From NCBI RefSeq assembly GCF_900089455.2, contig NZ_LT907988.1, forward strand, positions 682,001 through 746,000: 64,000 nucleotides of DNA, read 5' to 3'. Each line of letters begins with the position of its first letter. Within the stretch, counting starts at the first letter, position 1. The notes under the pieces were generated by a model. The model saw only the letters and a list, made by a program, of their open reading frames with translations, ran no database searches and had not been told where the DNA came from. Source of the DNA: Orrella dioscoreae. Its GTDB lineage: Bacteria > Pseudomonadota > Gammaproteobacteria > Burkholderiales > Burkholderiaceae_B. Shown one piece after another: positions 1 through 9,206 of this stretch. Both the position numbers and the translations under genes were made by a program.

Positions 1-479
1 GGCTCTATAACCGCCGCATGGTGATGGAGCGCCTGCGCGACGAGACCGCGATGGTCGCGGCGGGCGGCGAGAGCTATTGCATCGCCGTGATCGACGTGGA
101 CCATTTCAAGAGCGTCAACGATCAGTACGGCCATGAGGTCGGCGACCGCGTCCTGGTCGAGATGGCCCACACGCTGGCCAGCAACATCGAGGGCGATGCG
201 CTGTGCGCGCGGTGGGGCGGCGAGGAGTTCGTGCTGATCCTGCCGCAATCGTCGCTGGATGGCGCACGGCAAGCGGCTGCGCAGGTGCAGGAAGGCCTGC
301 GCCTGGCGCCCCTGACCGTGGCGGGCCACACGCTGAGCCTGACGGTCAGCATCGGCGTGGCGCGCTACCAGCCTGGCGAGAATTTCTCCGCTGCGATTGA
401 CCGCGCCGACCGGGCGCTTTACCGTGCCAAGCAGCTGGGCCGCAATCGCATCTACGCCGACGATGGCGTGACGGCCTAG
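1..479 (+). CDS. GGDEF-domain diguanylate cyclase, C-terminal part (5' truncated by window edge)
   Basis: The reading frame is open from base 3 and begins with LYNRR, the usual start of a GGDEF domain, so the true start lies outside the window. The metal-binding segment VIDVDHFKSVND and the signature RWGGEEF (about base 210) are both present, so diguanylate cyclase activity is plausible. The five-residue-upstream RxxD inhibitory site is not conserved (EGDA at that position). The stop lies 29 bases before an EAL gene on the same strand, suggesting a cyclic-di-GMP synthesis/degradation pair. The N-terminal sensor region is not visible. Confidence 0.9.
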   Translation, partial: LYNRRMVMERLRDETAMVAAGGESYCIAVIDVDHFKSVNDQYGHEVGDRVLVEMAHTLASNIEGDALCARWGGEEFVLILPQSSLDGARQAAAQVQEGLRLAPLTVAGHTLSLTVSIGVARYQPGENFSAAIDRADRALYRAKQLGRNRIYADDGVTA

Positions 480-508
480 CCGGCGGCGACGCCGCCTGCC
501 GAGCGCCC

Positions 509-1843
509 ATGCCTGACTCCTCTTTTTCACCTGCCGCACCCGAGTTGCTGGACCTGCTGGCAGCACACCAGCGCCTGCTGGAAGACGCTTCGGGTGGCGT
601 TGCCACGGTGGCGTTCCTGCAAGGCCTGTGCCGGGAAGTCTTCACGCTTGCGCCCAATGCCGCGGTCGCCGTGGTGCGCCGCGACCCCGCGGGCGGCCTG
701 CTGGCCACGATGGCCGGCGGCCTGCCGCCAGGGTATGCGGACCGCTTGCGCGGCTGCCAGCCCGCCTGCCTGAACGACCTGCATGGCGATCCCGACATCG
801 CGCCGATCACGGCCTGGCTGGCCGAACAGGGCTGGACGCTGGCCGTGGAACGCGCGCTGCGCGGCGATGATGGCGCGCTGTTGGGATTCTTCTGCGCGTA
901 TGCGCGTGGCGGCGACCCGAAAGCCCTGCTGCCCGTGCCCGTCATCGACCTGGCCGTGCAGCACGCCCGCCTGGCCCTGGAGCGCGATGCGCTGCAGGCC
1001 CGGGTGTGCCAGCTGGGCCTGGTCGACGCCCAGGCAACGGACCGCAACGCCGACCGCCGCGCCTTGCAGGTGGCGCTGGGCCGCGCCTTGTCCACGCAGG
1101 GCGAGTTGCTGCTGCGGTATCAACCCCAGCTGCGCCTGGCCGACGGCGAGCTCTATGGCGTCGAGGCGCTGGCGCGCTGGCAGCATCCCCGCCTGGGGGA
1201 AATCCTGCCGGACAATTTCGTGCCGCTGGCGGAGGCCTGCGGCCTGATCGACCAGATCGGCACCTGGGCCGTGCGCGAAGCCTGCCAGCAACTGGCCCGC
1301 TGGCGCGCGGCGGGCGCGAAAGTGCCATCGGTGTCGGTGAACCTGTCGCCGACGCAGTTCCGCAATCCGGACCTGGCCGAGCAGGTGGCGGCCGTGCTGT
1401 CGGCTTGCGGCCTGGCGCCCAGCGACCTGACGCTGGAGCTGACGGAAAGCGTCTACATGGACCCCGACGCCGAATCGGCCCGCATGATCCACGCCGTCCA
1501 CGCCCTGGGCGTGCGGCTGTCGGTGGACGACTTCGGCACCGGCTATTCCAGCCTGGCGCGCCTGCGCGATCTACCCGTCGACGAACTGAAGCTGGACCGT
1601 GGCTTCATCCAGGGGCTGGACCACGACCGGATGGTGCGGGCGTTGACGCGCGCCGTGGTCGGGATCGGCGCCAGCCTGAATCTGGCCGTGGTGGTGGAGG
1701 GCGTGGAGACCGAGGCGCAGCGGAAGTTCCTGTCTGAATGTGGGGCGCAGGCTGCCCAGGGGTTTTTGTATGCGGAGCCGTTGGGGGCCGAGGATTTGCC
1801 GCGGTGGTTGAGGCAGAGGCGGGGGGCGGGGGTGGTGTTTTAG
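509..1843 (+). CDS. EAL-domain cyclic-di-GMP phosphodiesterase with GAF-like N-terminus
   Basis: 444 residues. Residues about 10-165 resemble a GAF-type sensory domain by pattern only. Residues about 190-435 form an EAL domain. The expected catalytic positions are visible: EAL at 219-221, N278 in SVNLS, ELTES at 310-314, DDFGTGYSS at 340-348, K361, EGVET at 397-401 and QGF at 417. It should therefore hydrolyse cyclic-di-GMP to pGpG. No GGDEF domain is fused; the GGDEF gene just upstream supplies the opposing activity. The ATG at 509 is the first start in frame after the upstream stop. The stop codon lies in the left arm of a long inverted repeat. Confidence 0.9.
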   Translation: MPDSSFSPAAPELLDLLAAHQRLLEDASGGVATVAFLQGLCREVFTLAPNAAVAVVRRDPAGGLLATMAGGLPPGYADRLRGCQPACLNDLHGDPDIAPITAWLAEQGWTLAVERALRGDDGALLGFFCAYARGGDPKALLPVPVIDLAVQHARLALERDALQARVCQLGLVDAQATDRNADRRALQVALGRALSTQGELLLRYQPQLRLADGELYGVEALARWQHPRLGEILPDNFVPLAEACGLIDQIGTWAVREACQQLARWRAAGAKVPSVSVNLSPTQFRNPDLAEQVAAVLSACGLAPSDLTLELTESVYMDPDAESARMIHAVHALGVRLSVDDFGTGYSSLARLRDLPVDELKLDRGFIQGLDHDRMVRALTRAVVGIGASLNLAVVVEGVETEAQRKFLSECGAQAAQGFLYAEPLGAEDLPRWLRQRRGAGVVF

Positions 1844-1980
1844 ACCGCTTCGTTGACGGCCGCCGAGTGTGGTCGTGCCGTCGGCCGCCTGCCGCGTGGT
1901 GGGGCGCCCACAGCGCCCCGCCCCCCGCAGAAGGCGCCCGCCGTCCCGCCCAGCCGCGGCGGCCGTCAACCCGGCGGTCT
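1842..1980. repeat. Long interrupted inverted repeat between the EAL gene and hemL
   Basis: Arms 1852-1865 and 1957-1970 are perfectly complementary over 14 bases (GTTGACGGCCGCCG against CGGCGGCCGTCAAC). After a 3-base mismatch they extend outward by 7 more bases (AGACCGC at 1842-1848, GCGGTCT at 1974-1980). The loop of about 90 bases contains smaller GC-rich hairpins. The left arm overlaps the EAL stop codon. There is no T-tract, so this is not a canonical terminator. It may be a MITE-like element or a long hairpin ending two converging transcripts. Confidence 0.7.
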
Positions 1981-2017
1981 CGGAACCCCACCAAGACAAA
2001 TCAATCCCGGCAAAGAC

Positions 2018-3295
2018 TCAAAGCCGCGCAAACACCCTTTCCGCCGCATCCAGGGTCGCCTCGATGACGGCGTCATCATGCGTGGCCGACACGAACCCGG
2101 CTTCGAATGCCGACGGCGCGAAGTGCACGCCTTCGGACAGCATGCCGTGGAAGAAGCGGGTGAAGGCCTGTGTGTCGCAGGCCGACACTTCCGCCAGCGA
2201 GGTCGGCACCTTGGCGCCGAAATACAGGCCGAACATGCCGCCCAGTGAATCGGCGCTGAAGGTCACGCCGGCCGCTTGTGCGCGGGCGGACAGGCCCTGC
2301 ACCAGTTTTTCGGTTTGCGCGCCCAGGCGGTCATGGAAGCCGGGCTCGCCGATCAGGCGCAGCGTGGCCAGGCCCGCGGCCACGGCCACCGGGTTGCCCG
2401 ACAGCGTGCCGGCCTGGTAGACCCCGCCCACGGGCGCCACGTGCGCCATGATGTCCGCGCGGCCGCCGAAGGCGCCCACCGGCATGCCGCCGCCGATCAC
2501 CTTGGCCAGCGTCGTCAGGTCGGGCGTCACGCCCGTCAAGCCTTGCACGCCTTGCGGGCCGACGCGAAAGCCCGTCATGACCTCGTCGAAGATCAGCAGG
2601 GCGCCGTGCTGCGTGCACTGGTCGCGCAGCGCCTGCAGGAAGCCGGCGGCGGGGCGCACCAGGTTCATGTTGCCGGCCACGGGTTCGACGATCACGCAGG
2701 CGATGTCCTGGCCGTGCTGCGCGAAGGCGGCCTCGACGGCGGCCTGGTCGTTGTAGTCCAGCACCAGCGTGTGGGCCACGAATTCGGCCGGCACGCCCGC
2801 CGAGGTCGGGTTGCCGAAGGTGAGCAGGCCGGAGCCCGCCTTGACCAGCAGGCTGTCGGCGTGGCCGTGGTAGCAGCCCTCGAACTTCACGATCTTGTTG
2901 CGGCCCGTGGCGCCGCGCGCCAGGCGGATGGCGCTCATGGTGGCTTCGGTGCCCGAGCTCACCAGGCGCACCTGTTGCAGCGAGGGCAGGCGCGCGATCA
3001 GCGCTTCGGCGATCTCGACTTCGGCTTCGGTGGGGGCGCCGAAGGACAGGCCGTTGACGGCGGCTTCCTGCACCGCGCGGATCACCTCGGGATGGGCGTG
3101 GCCCAGGATGGCCGGACCCCACGAGCCCACGTAGTCGATATAGCGCGTGCCTTCCGCATCCCAGATGTAGGGGCCTTGGGCGCGGGCGATGAAGCGCGGC
3201 GTGCCGCCGACGGAGCGGAAGGCGCGCACGGGGGAGTTCACGCCGCCGGGAATGCTGCGGGCGGCACGGGTGAAGAGGTCTTCGTTGCGGGACAT
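2018..3295 (-). CDS. hemL: Glutamate-1-semialdehyde 2,1-aminomutase
   Basis: 425 residues from the ATG at 3295, the normal HemL length; an in-frame start at 3343 would add a 16-residue tail not typical of the family. It converts glutamate-1-semialdehyde to 5-aminolevulinate in tetrapyrrole synthesis (C5 pathway), using PLP. The N-terminus [11 protein letters not shown], the SSGTEA phosphate-binding segment (about 113-118), the DEVMTGFR motif (about 237-244) and the PLP lysine K265 in LAKVIGGG are visible. It lies 59 bases downstream of thiE on the same strand and is probably cotranscribed with thiD-thiE. Confidence 0.97.
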   Translation of the reverse strand: MSRNEDLFTRAARSIPGGVNSPVRAFRSVGGTPRFIARAQGPYIWDAEGTRYIDYVGSWGPAILGHAHPEVIRAVQEAAVNGLSFGAPTEAEVEIAEALIARLPSLQQVRLVSSGTEATMSAIRLARGATGRNKIVKFEGCYHGHADSLLVKAGSGLLTFGNPTSAGVPAEFVAHTLVLDYNDQAAVEAAFAQHGQDIACVIVEPVAGNMNLVRPAAGFLQALRDQCTQHGALLIFDEVMTGFRVGPQGVQGLTGVTPDLTTLAKVIGGGMPVGAFGGRADIMAHVAPVGGVYQAGTLSGNPVAVAAGLATLRLIGEPGFHDRLGAQTEKLVQGLSARAQAAGVTFSADSLGGMFGLYFGAKVPTSLAEVSACDTQAFTRFFHGMLSEGVHFAPSAFEAGFVSATHDDAVIEATLDAAERVFARL

Positions 3296-3354
3296 GGCGG
3301 GTTGGGTGTCCTGACGGATGGGCAAGGGTGAGGGATGTGTCATGTCGCGGCCGC

Positions 3355-4044
3355 TCAGGCCTGCGTGTACAGGGCGGAGCAGGCGCGCGCGGCGGCTTCG
3401 ACGTCCGGCGCCTCGAACAGCCCGCTGATGAGCGCCAGCGCGTCGGCGCCGGCCTCGGCGACGGCCCCGGCGTTATCGGGCGTGATGCCGCCGATGGCGA
3501 CGACGGCCGGGCGGGGCGCGGGCAGCGCATCGGTCAGCGTGCGGGCTTCGCCCAGCAGCGACAGCGGCGCGCGCACGGCCTGCGGCTTGGTGGGAGAGGG
3601 ATGGACCGCGCCGAAGGCGATGTAGTCGGCGCCCGCATCCAGCAGGTCGCGCGCGCGGCCGATGTCGTCATAGCAGGATGCGCCGATGAGCAGGCTGTCG
3701 CCCACGCTCTGGCGCACCAGCGCCAGATCGCCGTCTTCTCGGCCCAGGTGCACGCCGTCGGCGCCCAGTTCCTGCGCCAGGCGCCAGTGGTCGTTCAGGA
3801 TGAAGACCACGCCCAGCTCGCGGCACACGTCGCGCACGGCGATGGCCTGCTGATGCTTGAAGGGGAGCGAGACGGTCTTGCGACGCAATTGCAGCGTGCG
3901 CAGGCCGCCGCGGGCGGCGGCGCGGATGGCGGCCAGCAGGCGGTCGGTGTCGTCCCACTCGGGGGTGATGCCATACAGGCCGCGGGGCAGGCGGGTGGCC
4001 GGCGTGGCGGGGGAAGGCGGGGCGGCGTGGGGGATATCGGTCAT
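3355..4044 (-). CDS. thiE: Thiamine-phosphate synthase
   Basis: 229 residues from the ATG at 4042-4044, which overlaps the TGA of the upstream thiD-like gene (ATGA), arguing for translational coupling and against longer starts. ThiE joins HMP-pyrophosphate and thiazole phosphate into thiamine phosphate. Family motifs are visible: QLRRK at 52-56, NDHW at 84-87, DGVHLGRED at about 96-104, a VHPSPTK loop at 147-153 matching the usual FPTxTK, and AIGGI at 193-197. The fold is a TIM barrel of usual length. The rest of thiamine biosynthesis is not in the window. Confidence 0.95.
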   Translation of the reverse strand: MTDIPHAAPPSPATPATRLPRGLYGITPEWDDTDRLLAAIRAAARGGLRTLQLRRKTVSLPFKHQQAIAVRDVCRELGVVFILNDHWRLAQELGADGVHLGREDGDLALVRQSVGDSLLIGASCYDDIGRARDLLDAGADYIAFGAVHPSPTKPQAVRAPLSLLGEARTLTDALPAPRPAVVAIGGITPDNAGAVAEAGADALALISGLFEAPDVEAAARACSALYTQA

Positions 4045-4853
4045 AGGCGGATCATCCTGTTGGCGATGTGGCGGCCCATGCCGGGCCGGAAGGCACTGCC
4101 CAGCGCGGCGTCCGCGTAGGCAATGGCGCGTTCTGCGGCCTGGGGCACCGTCAGGCCGTGCGCCAGCCAGACGGCCAGCGCCGCGGCCAGCGCGCCGCCG
4201 GTGTCGCCGGTGCGCTCGGGCGGGGCCTGCCAGGGCCACGAGGCCGTCTGCTGGTCGGGGCCGGACAAGAGGCTGTTGCGGTGTCCCGCCTGCAGGGCAT
4301 GGCCCAGCGTCAGCACCCAGTCGGCCCCGGCGGACAGCAGCGCCAGGTAGGCATCCGAGGCTTCGTTGGTTTCCAGGAAACCCTCGGCGTGCCAGCGCAG
4401 GAGCAGGAGGTGGTCGACCACGACCACGTCGGCTTGCGGCAGCAGCAGCTCGAAGGTCGCGCCCAGCACGTCCTCGGCGTCTTCCTGCTCGGCGGCGTCG
4501 CCCACGGGCAGGCCCTGGCCGCCCAGGTGCAGCACCAGCGGCAGGTGGCTGTAGTCGGCGGCCACCTGGGCCACGGCGCTGACGGCCTCGGGGGTATAGA
4601 GCGTGCCCACCTTGATGGCCTGCACGGCCATGTCCTCGAGCAGGCAGCGGGCCTGGTCGTCGATCTGCTCGGGGGGCAGGGGTACGACGTCTTCGATGCT
4701 GGCGCTGTCCTGCACCGTCAGCGCGGTGGGAGAGGCCAGCCCGTGGGCGCCCAGCGCCGCGCAGGTGATGGCATCGGCGGGCAGGCCGTCGGCGCCGGTC
4801 GGGTCGACCGGGCCGAAGAGCAGGACGAGGGGGGGAGTCGGAATGGCGGCCAC
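4041..4853 (-). CDS. thiD: Hydroxymethylpyrimidine kinase-like protein (ThiD family, degenerate motifs)
   Basis: 270 residues, ribokinase fold. ThiD phosphorylates HMP and HMP-phosphate in thiamine synthesis. The N-terminal segment VDPTGADGLPADAIT (16-30) matches the family DPSGGAGIxADxKT motif, and the gene overlaps thiE by ATGA, which supports a thiamine role. However, the usual VxDPVMVAKSG stretch reads LVLHLGGQGL (about 106-115), and the anion-hole GTGC reads DTGG at 217-220, so the catalytic Cys is absent. It may be a divergent ThiD clade or have altered activity. The upstream 198-base region is divergent from rubredoxin. Confidence 0.85.
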   Translation of the reverse strand: MAAIPTPPLVLLFGPVDPTGADGLPADAITCAALGAHGLASPTALTVQDSASIEDVVPLPPEQIDDQARCLLEDMAVQAIKVGTLYTPEAVSAVAQVAADYSHLPLVLHLGGQGLPVGDAAEQEDAEDVLGATFELLLPQADVVVVDHLLLLRWHAEGFLETNEASDAYLALLSAGADWVLTLGHALQAGHRNSLLSGPDQQTASWPWQAPPERTGDTGGALAAALAVWLAHGLTVPQAAERAIAYADAALGSAFRPGMGRHIANRMIRL

Positions 4854-5051
4854 GGCTACGGCATCAGGTTGCGGCGGCGCGCGGGCTGCGGCGAGGAGGC
4901 CAGGCGCATGTGCCGGCTTTCCGCGCGGACCCCGGGCAGCGCCGGTTGGGTTTCGGTAAGATTGACCCCATTGTAGGGGAAGGTCGCGTATCGTTCGCCC
5001 GGCGTCGTGCCGGCCGGCGCGTCGTCCCGAACGAAACGAGAGAAATCAAGC
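4854..5051. promoter_or_regulatory. Divergent intergenic region thiD / rubredoxin
   Basis: This gap must contain the start signals for the thiD-thiE-hemL transcript (minus) and the rubredoxin gene (plus). A TACAAT candidate -10 for thiD reads on the minus strand at about 4970-4975, without a convincing -35. I looked for a TPP riboswitch in the thiD direction: an AACCTGAT string occurs, but the partner CTGAGA and flanking helices do not, so none is called. Confidence 0.3.
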
Positions 5052-5216
5052 ATGAAAACCTGGATGTGTCTGATCTGTGGCTGGGTCTACGAAGAAGAAG
5101 CAGGCCTGCCCGAGGAGGGCATCGCTCCCGGCACCCGCTGGGAAGACGTGCCGCCGAACTGGGTCTGTCCCGAATGCGGCGCGCGCAAGGAAGATTTCGA
5201 GCTGATGGAAATCTGA
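5052..5216 (+). CDS. rubA: Rubredoxin
   Basis: 54 residues, the usual rubredoxin length, from the ATG at 5052; a longer in-frame start at 5007 would add residues not found in the family. A single iron is held by C6, C9, C39 and C42 in CLIC and CPEC motifs. Conserved aromatics Y13, W30 and W37 and the PPNWVCPECG segment are present. It acts as a small cytosolic electron carrier; the partner reductase and oxidase are not nearby. It precedes algH by 52 bases and may share its transcript. Confidence 0.96.
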   Translation: MKTWMCLICGWVYEEEAGLPEEGIAPGTRWEDVPPNWVCPECGARKEDFELMEI

Positions 5217-5268
5217 TTTCGCGCAAGGGCAGCCAGCAAAGTTTCACTACCCGATGGAGGGGGGCGCC

Positions 5269-5874
5269 ATGACAGCAAGCAAAGAACCCGTCGCCGACAA
5301 CGGCCCGACGCCGGTTGGCGTTGCCATCGACTTGTCCAACCAGTTCCTGCTCGCCATGCCCGGCATGGTCGAAGGCAGCCTGGCCGGCACGCTCATCTAC
5401 GTCTGCGAACACACCGAGCGCGGGGCGCTGGGCCTGGTCATCAACCGGCCCACCGACCTGACGCTGGGTTCGCTCTTCGAACGCATCGACATGAAGCTGG
5501 AGATCATGCCCGCGCGCGACGCGCCGGTGTTCTTCGGCGGACCGGTGCAGACGGACCGGGGCTTCGTGCTGCATGCGCCGCCGGGCGACTACACCTCCAG
5601 CATCCGCCTCGGAGAGCTCGCGCTCACCACCTCGCGCGATGTGCTGCAGGCCGTGGCCGACGGCAACGGCCCGCCCCGCATGCTGGTCACCCTGGGTTAT
5701 GCGGGCTGGGGCGCGGGCCAGCTCGAAAGCGAGTTGTCGCAGAACGCCTGGCTGAGCATGTCCTCCGACCAGGGCATCATCTTCGACGTGGCGCCGGAAG
5801 AGCGCTACCCGGCTGCCCTGAAGCTGCTGGGCATCGATCCGGTCATGCTGTCGGGTGGCGCCGGGCATGCCTGA
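5269..5874 (+). CDS. algH: YqgE/AlgH family protein (UPF0301)
   Basis: 201 residues from the ATG at 5269, chosen because GGAGG lies about 9 bases upstream; an ATG at 5254 precedes that ribosome binding site. Family hallmarks are the N-terminal LSNQFLLAMPGM, the HTERGALGLVINRP segment and FFGGPVQTDRGFVLH. AlgH homologues are linked to alginate regulation in Pseudomonas, but the biochemical role is unsettled. The adjacency with ruvX, which it overlaps by 8 bases, is conserved in many proteobacteria. Confidence 0.93.
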   Translation: MTASKEPVADNGPTPVGVAIDLSNQFLLAMPGMVEGSLAGTLIYVCEHTERGALGLVINRPTDLTLGSLFERIDMKLEIMPARDAPVFFGGPVQTDRGFVLHAPPGDYTSSIRLGELALTTSRDVLQAVADGNGPPRMLVTLGYAGWGAGQLESELSQNAWLSMSSDQGIIFDVAPEERYPAALKLLGIDPVMLSGGAGHA

Positions 5875-6352
5875 GCCGGTCCCGGAAAAACCGCTGCCTT
5901 CGGTGGGGCAGGGCACGGGCGTCACCGTGCTCGACCTTGCCGCTCCCCCGGGCGCTGGCGCCGACGAGACGCTGCTGGCCTTCGATTTCGGCACGCGCAA
6001 GCTGGGCGTGGCCCTGGGCAATACCGTCACGCGCCGTGCGGGCGCCCTGGAAATCATCCTGGCCCCCACCCGCGATGGCCGCTTCGCCCGGATCGCGCAA
6101 CTGCTGGCCGACTGGCAGCCGCAACGGCTGGTGGTCGGCCTGGCGCTGACCTCGGCGGGCACGGAGCAGCACGCCAGCCTGCAGGGCCGGCGCTTCGCCA
6201 ACCAGTTGCATGGGCGCTTCGGCCTGCCGGTCGTCCTGGTCGACGAGCGGGGCTCCAGCATGGAGGCACAGGCGCAGTTGGGCACCCACGCGCCCGAGGA
6301 CGCCGTCGCAGCGGCTATTATTCTGCAAAGATATCTGGATGCGATCCGTTAG
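5867..6352 (+). CDS. ruvX: RuvX/YqgF family RNase H-like nuclease
   Basis: 161 residues from the ATG at 5867, inside the end of algH (8-base overlap, likely coupled); a GTG at 5855 is possible. The RNase H-like fold is marked by FDFGTRKLGVALGN (first catalytic Asp), the VVGLAL strand, the VDERGSS segment and DAVAAAIILQRYL (last acidic residue). The family includes pre-16S rRNA 5'-end maturase and proposed Holliday-junction resolvase. There is an N-terminal extension of about 35 residues before the first strand compared with E. coli YqgF. Confidence 0.92.
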   Translation: MPEPVPEKPLPSVGQGTGVTVLDLAAPPGAGADETLLAFDFGTRKLGVALGNTVTRRAGALEIILAPTRDGRFARIAQLLADWQPQRLVVGLALTSAGTEQHASLQGRRFANQLHGRFGLPVVLVDERGSSMEAQAQLGTHAPEDAVAAAIILQRYLDAIR

Positions 6353-6382
6353 TTGCAGTGATCGCGCAACCCTTTCCTGACC

Positions 6383-6931
6383 ATGTCCCATACGCCTCCC
6401 GTCTATACCCCCGACGCCCTGCCTGACGCCGAAACCCTCTACGCCAGCCTGCGTGAAGCTGTGCGCCGCGAGCTGGCTGCGCTGCCCGCCGGCGCTGTCC
6501 ACCTGGTCGGCATCCACTCCGGCGGCGCCTGGCTCGCCGAGCGCCTGCAGGCCGACCTGGGCCTGCCCGGCAAGCCCGGCACCCTGGACATCAGCTTCTA
6601 TCGCGACGATTTCGACCGCATCGGCCTGCATTCCCAGGTGCAGCCTTCGGACATCCCCTTCGTGGTGGCCGACGCGCACCTGATCGTGGTCGACGACGTG
6701 CTCTTCACCGGCCGCACCATCCGCGCCGCCATGAACGAACTGTTCGACTACGGCCGCCCCGCCTCGATCCGGCTGGCGGTCCTGCTCGACCGTGGCGGAC
6801 GTGAACTGCCTGTTGCTGCCTGCGCCGTGGGCGCGCGGGTGGAGCCGGCTCCGGACGGCAGCCTCGTGCTGACCCGCCAGGAAGACGGCAGCTTTGCCCT
6901 CGCCCTCGAAAAGGAAACGGACGATGAATAA
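6383..6931 (+). CDS. pyrR: PyrR, pyrimidine regulatory protein / uracil phosphoribosyltransferase
   Basis: 182 residues. The PRPP-binding motif [13 protein letters not shown] lies at about 100-112 with D104 and D105, as in type I phosphoribosyltransferases. The family converts uracil and PRPP to UMP and, in Gram-positive bacteria, binds pyr mRNA to control attenuation. Only 30 bases separate it from ruvX, with no attenuator visible there, so RNA-based control at this site is doubtful. It overlaps pyrB by 8 bases, indicating coupled translation. Confidence 0.95.
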   Translation: MSHTPPVYTPDALPDAETLYASLREAVRRELAALPAGAVHLVGIHSGGAWLAERLQADLGLPGKPGTLDISFYRDDFDRIGLHSQVQPSDIPFVVADAHLIVVDDVLFTGRTIRAAMNELFDYGRPASIRLAVLLDRGGRELPVAACAVGARVEPAPDGSLVLTRQEDGSFALALEKETDDE

Positions 6932-7877
6932 CCCTCAGCTCAACCGGCATGGCGAGCTGACGCACCTGCTGACCACCGAAGGCCTGCCCCGCGACGTGCT
7001 GACGCACATCCTGGACACGGCCGAGACCTTCGTGCCGCTGGCCGAGCGCGACGTCAAGAAGGTGCCGCTCCTGCGCGGCAAGAGCGTATTCAACCTGTTC
7101 TTCGAGAACTCGACCCGTACCCGCACCACGTTCGAGATCGCGGCCAAGCGCCTGTCGGCCGACGTGTTCAACCTGAACATCAATGCCTCCTCGGCCGCCA
7201 AGGGAGAGTCGCTGCTGGACACCATCGCCAACCTGTCGGCGATGCAGGCGGACCTCTTCGTCGTGCGCCACCAGGCCAGCGGCGCGCCGCACCTGATCGC
7301 GCGCCACGTCGCGCCGCACGTGCACGTGGTCAATGCCGGCGACGGCCGCCATGCCCACCCGACGCAGGCGCTGCTGGACATGTACACGATCCGGCACTTC
7401 AAGAAAGATTTCTCCAACCTGACCGTAGCCATCGTGGGCGACATCCTGCACTCGCGGGTGGCGCGTTCCGATATCCATGCGCTGACCACGCTGGGCGTGG
7501 CGGAAGTCCGCGCCATCGGGCCGCTGACGCTGCTGCCGGGCGGCCTGGAACAGATGGGCGTGCGCGTCTTCACCGACATGAGCGCGGGCCTGAAGGGCGT
7601 GGACGTGATCATCATGCTGCGCCTGCAAAGCGAGCGCATGCGCGGCGCGCTGCTGCCGTCCTCGCACGAGTACTTCAAGCACTACGGCCTGACGCGCGAG
7701 AAGCTGGCCCTGGCCAAGCCCGACGCCATCGTCATGCACCCCGGCCCCATGAACCGGGGCGTGGAGATCGACTCCGCCGTGGCCGATGGCGAGCAGGCCG
7801 TGATCCTGAAGCAGGTCACCTTCGGCATCGCGGTGCGCATGGCTGTCATGAGCATCGTGGCGGGCGCCAGCGCCTGA
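6924..7877 (+). CDS. pyrB: Aspartate carbamoyltransferase catalytic subunit
   Basis: 317 residues from the ATG at 6924; a start at 6894 would sit deep inside pyrR. It forms carbamoyl-aspartate from carbamoyl phosphate and aspartate, the first committed step of pyrimidine synthesis. Motifs: STRTRTTFE at 63-71 (carbamoyl phosphate binding), HPTQALLD at about 141-148, and HPGPMNRG near the C-terminus. No pyrI regulatory subunit follows; instead a dihydroorotase-like gene comes 30 bases later, the arrangement of the Pseudomonas-type PyrB-PyrC' dodecamer. Confidence 0.97.
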   Translation: MNNPQLNRHGELTHLLTTEGLPRDVLTHILDTAETFVPLAERDVKKVPLLRGKSVFNLFFENSTRTRTTFEIAAKRLSADVFNLNINASSAAKGESLLDTIANLSAMQADLFVVRHQASGAPHLIARHVAPHVHVVNAGDGRHAHPTQALLDMYTIRHFKKDFSNLTVAIVGDILHSRVARSDIHALTTLGVAEVRAIGPLTLLPGGLEQMGVRVFTDMSAGLKGVDVIIMLRLQSERMRGALLPSSHEYFKHYGLTREKLALAKPDAIVMHPGPMNRGVEIDSAVADGEQAVILKQVTFGIAVRMAVMSIVAGASA

Positions 7878-7907
7878 GCCGGCACTGACTTTCGGTAGAG
7901 AACACAG

Positions 7908-9206
7908 ATGAAATTGCACATCAAGGGCGGCCGGCTGATCGATCCGGCCAATGACATCGACCGTGTCTGCGACCTCTACGTGGCCGGGGGCCGCGTGGTG
8001 GGCGTGGGCGAGATACCCGCCGGCTTCGAGGCGAGCCGCACGCTGGACGCCGCCGGACTGGCCGTGCTGCCGGGCCTGGTCGACCTGGCCGCACGCCTGC
8101 GCGAGCCTGGCTTCGAGTATCGCGCCACGCTGGAGTCCGAAATGCAGGCCGCGCTGGCCGGCGGCGTGACGAGCCTCGTGCAGCCGCCCGACACCGATCC
8201 CCCGCTCGACGAGCCGGGCCTGGTCGAAATGCTCAAGCACCGCGCGCGCCAATTGAACCAGGCGCACCTGTATCCGCTGGGCGCCATGACCGTGGGCCTG
8301 AAGGGCGAGGTCGTCACCGAGATGGCCGAGCTGACCGAGGCGGGCTGCGTGGCCTTCTCGCAGGCGGACCAGGCCGTGACCGACACCGGCGTGCTGCTGC
8401 GCACCATGCAATACGCGCACACCTTCGGCTATGTGCTGTGGCTGCGTCCGCAGGATCCGTGGCTGGCGCGCGGCGGCGTGGCCGCCAGCGGCGCCTATGC
8501 CTCGCGCCTGGGCCTGTCGGGCGTGCCGGTGCAGGCTGAAACCATTGCGCTGAACACCTTGTTCGACCTGCAGCGCGTCAGCGGCGCACGCCTGCACCTG
8601 TGCCGCATCTCCAGCGCCGCGGGCGTGGACCTGGTGCGCCAGGCCAAGCGCGAAGGCCTGCCCGTGACCTGCGACGTCTCGGCCAACCACGTGCACCTGA
8701 CCGACGTGGATATCGGCTATTACGACAGCAATTTCCGCGTCGAGCCGCCGCTGCGCGGCCAGCGCGACCGTGACGGCCTGCGCGCCGGGCTGCTGGACGG
8801 CACCATCGATGCCATCTGCTCGGACCACACGCCGGTGGACGACGATGGCAAGCTGCTGCCGTTCGCCGAGGCGGAAGCCGGCGCCACGGGCCTGGAGCTG
8901 CTGCTGTCGCTGACCATCAAGTGGGCCGAAGACGCAGGCGTGCCGCTCAAGCAGGCGTTGGCGCGCGTCACCAGCGAGCCTGCCGGCATCCTGGCCGCTG
9001 GCGCCCCGGCGTTGCCGCCTTGCGGCCGCCTGGGCGTGGGCGCGCCGGCGGATTTCTGCCTGGTCGATCTCGATGCGCGCTGGAAGGTGGGCCGTGACAC
9101 GCTGCTCAGCCAGAGCCACCACACGCCGTTCCACGGCATGGTGCTGCAGGGGCGCGTGAAGAGCACGGTGGTGGGCGGCCGCGTCGTCTGGGAAGCGGCT
9201 GCGTGA
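7908..9206 (+). CDS. pyrC': Inactive dihydroorotase-like protein, PyrC' subunit of aspartate carbamoyltransferase
   Basis: 432 residues, amidohydrolase fold. In active dihydroorotases the first strand ends DxHxHxREPG, where both His bind metal. Here residues 59-68 read DLAARLREPG, so the ligands are replaced by A61 and R63. Together with its place directly after pyrB, this matches the non-catalytic PyrC' needed to assemble PyrB in Pseudomonas. A separate active pyrC must exist elsewhere. The ATG at 7908 is preceded by a weak ribosome binding site. The stop overlaps the plsC start (GTGA). Confidence 0.93.
   Translation: MKLHIKGGRLIDPANDIDRVCDLYVAGGRVVGVGEIPAGFEASRTLDAAGLAVLPGLVDLAARLREPGFEYRATLESEMQAALAGGVTSLVQPPDTDPPLDEPGLVEMLKHRARQLNQAHLYPLGAMTVGLKGEVVTEMAELTEAGCVAFSQADQAVTDTGVLLRTMQYAHTFGYVLWLRPQDPWLARGGVAASGAYASRLGLSGVPVQAETIALNTLFDLQRVSGARLHLCRISSAAGVDLVRQAKREGLPVTCDVSANHVHLTDVDIGYYDSNFRVEPPLRGQRDRDGLRAGLLDGTIDAICSDHTPVDDDGKLLPFAEAEAGATGLELLLSLTIKWAEDAGVPLKQALARVTSEPAGILAAGAPALPPCGRLGVGAPADFCLVDLDARWKVGRDTLLSQSHHTPFHGMVLQGRVKSTVVGGRVVWEAAA

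Noticed and set aside
4854-5051. Possible TPP riboswitch upstream of the thiD-like gene
   Set aside because: An AACCTGAT string is present, but the paired CTGAGA element and the supporting helices are missing.
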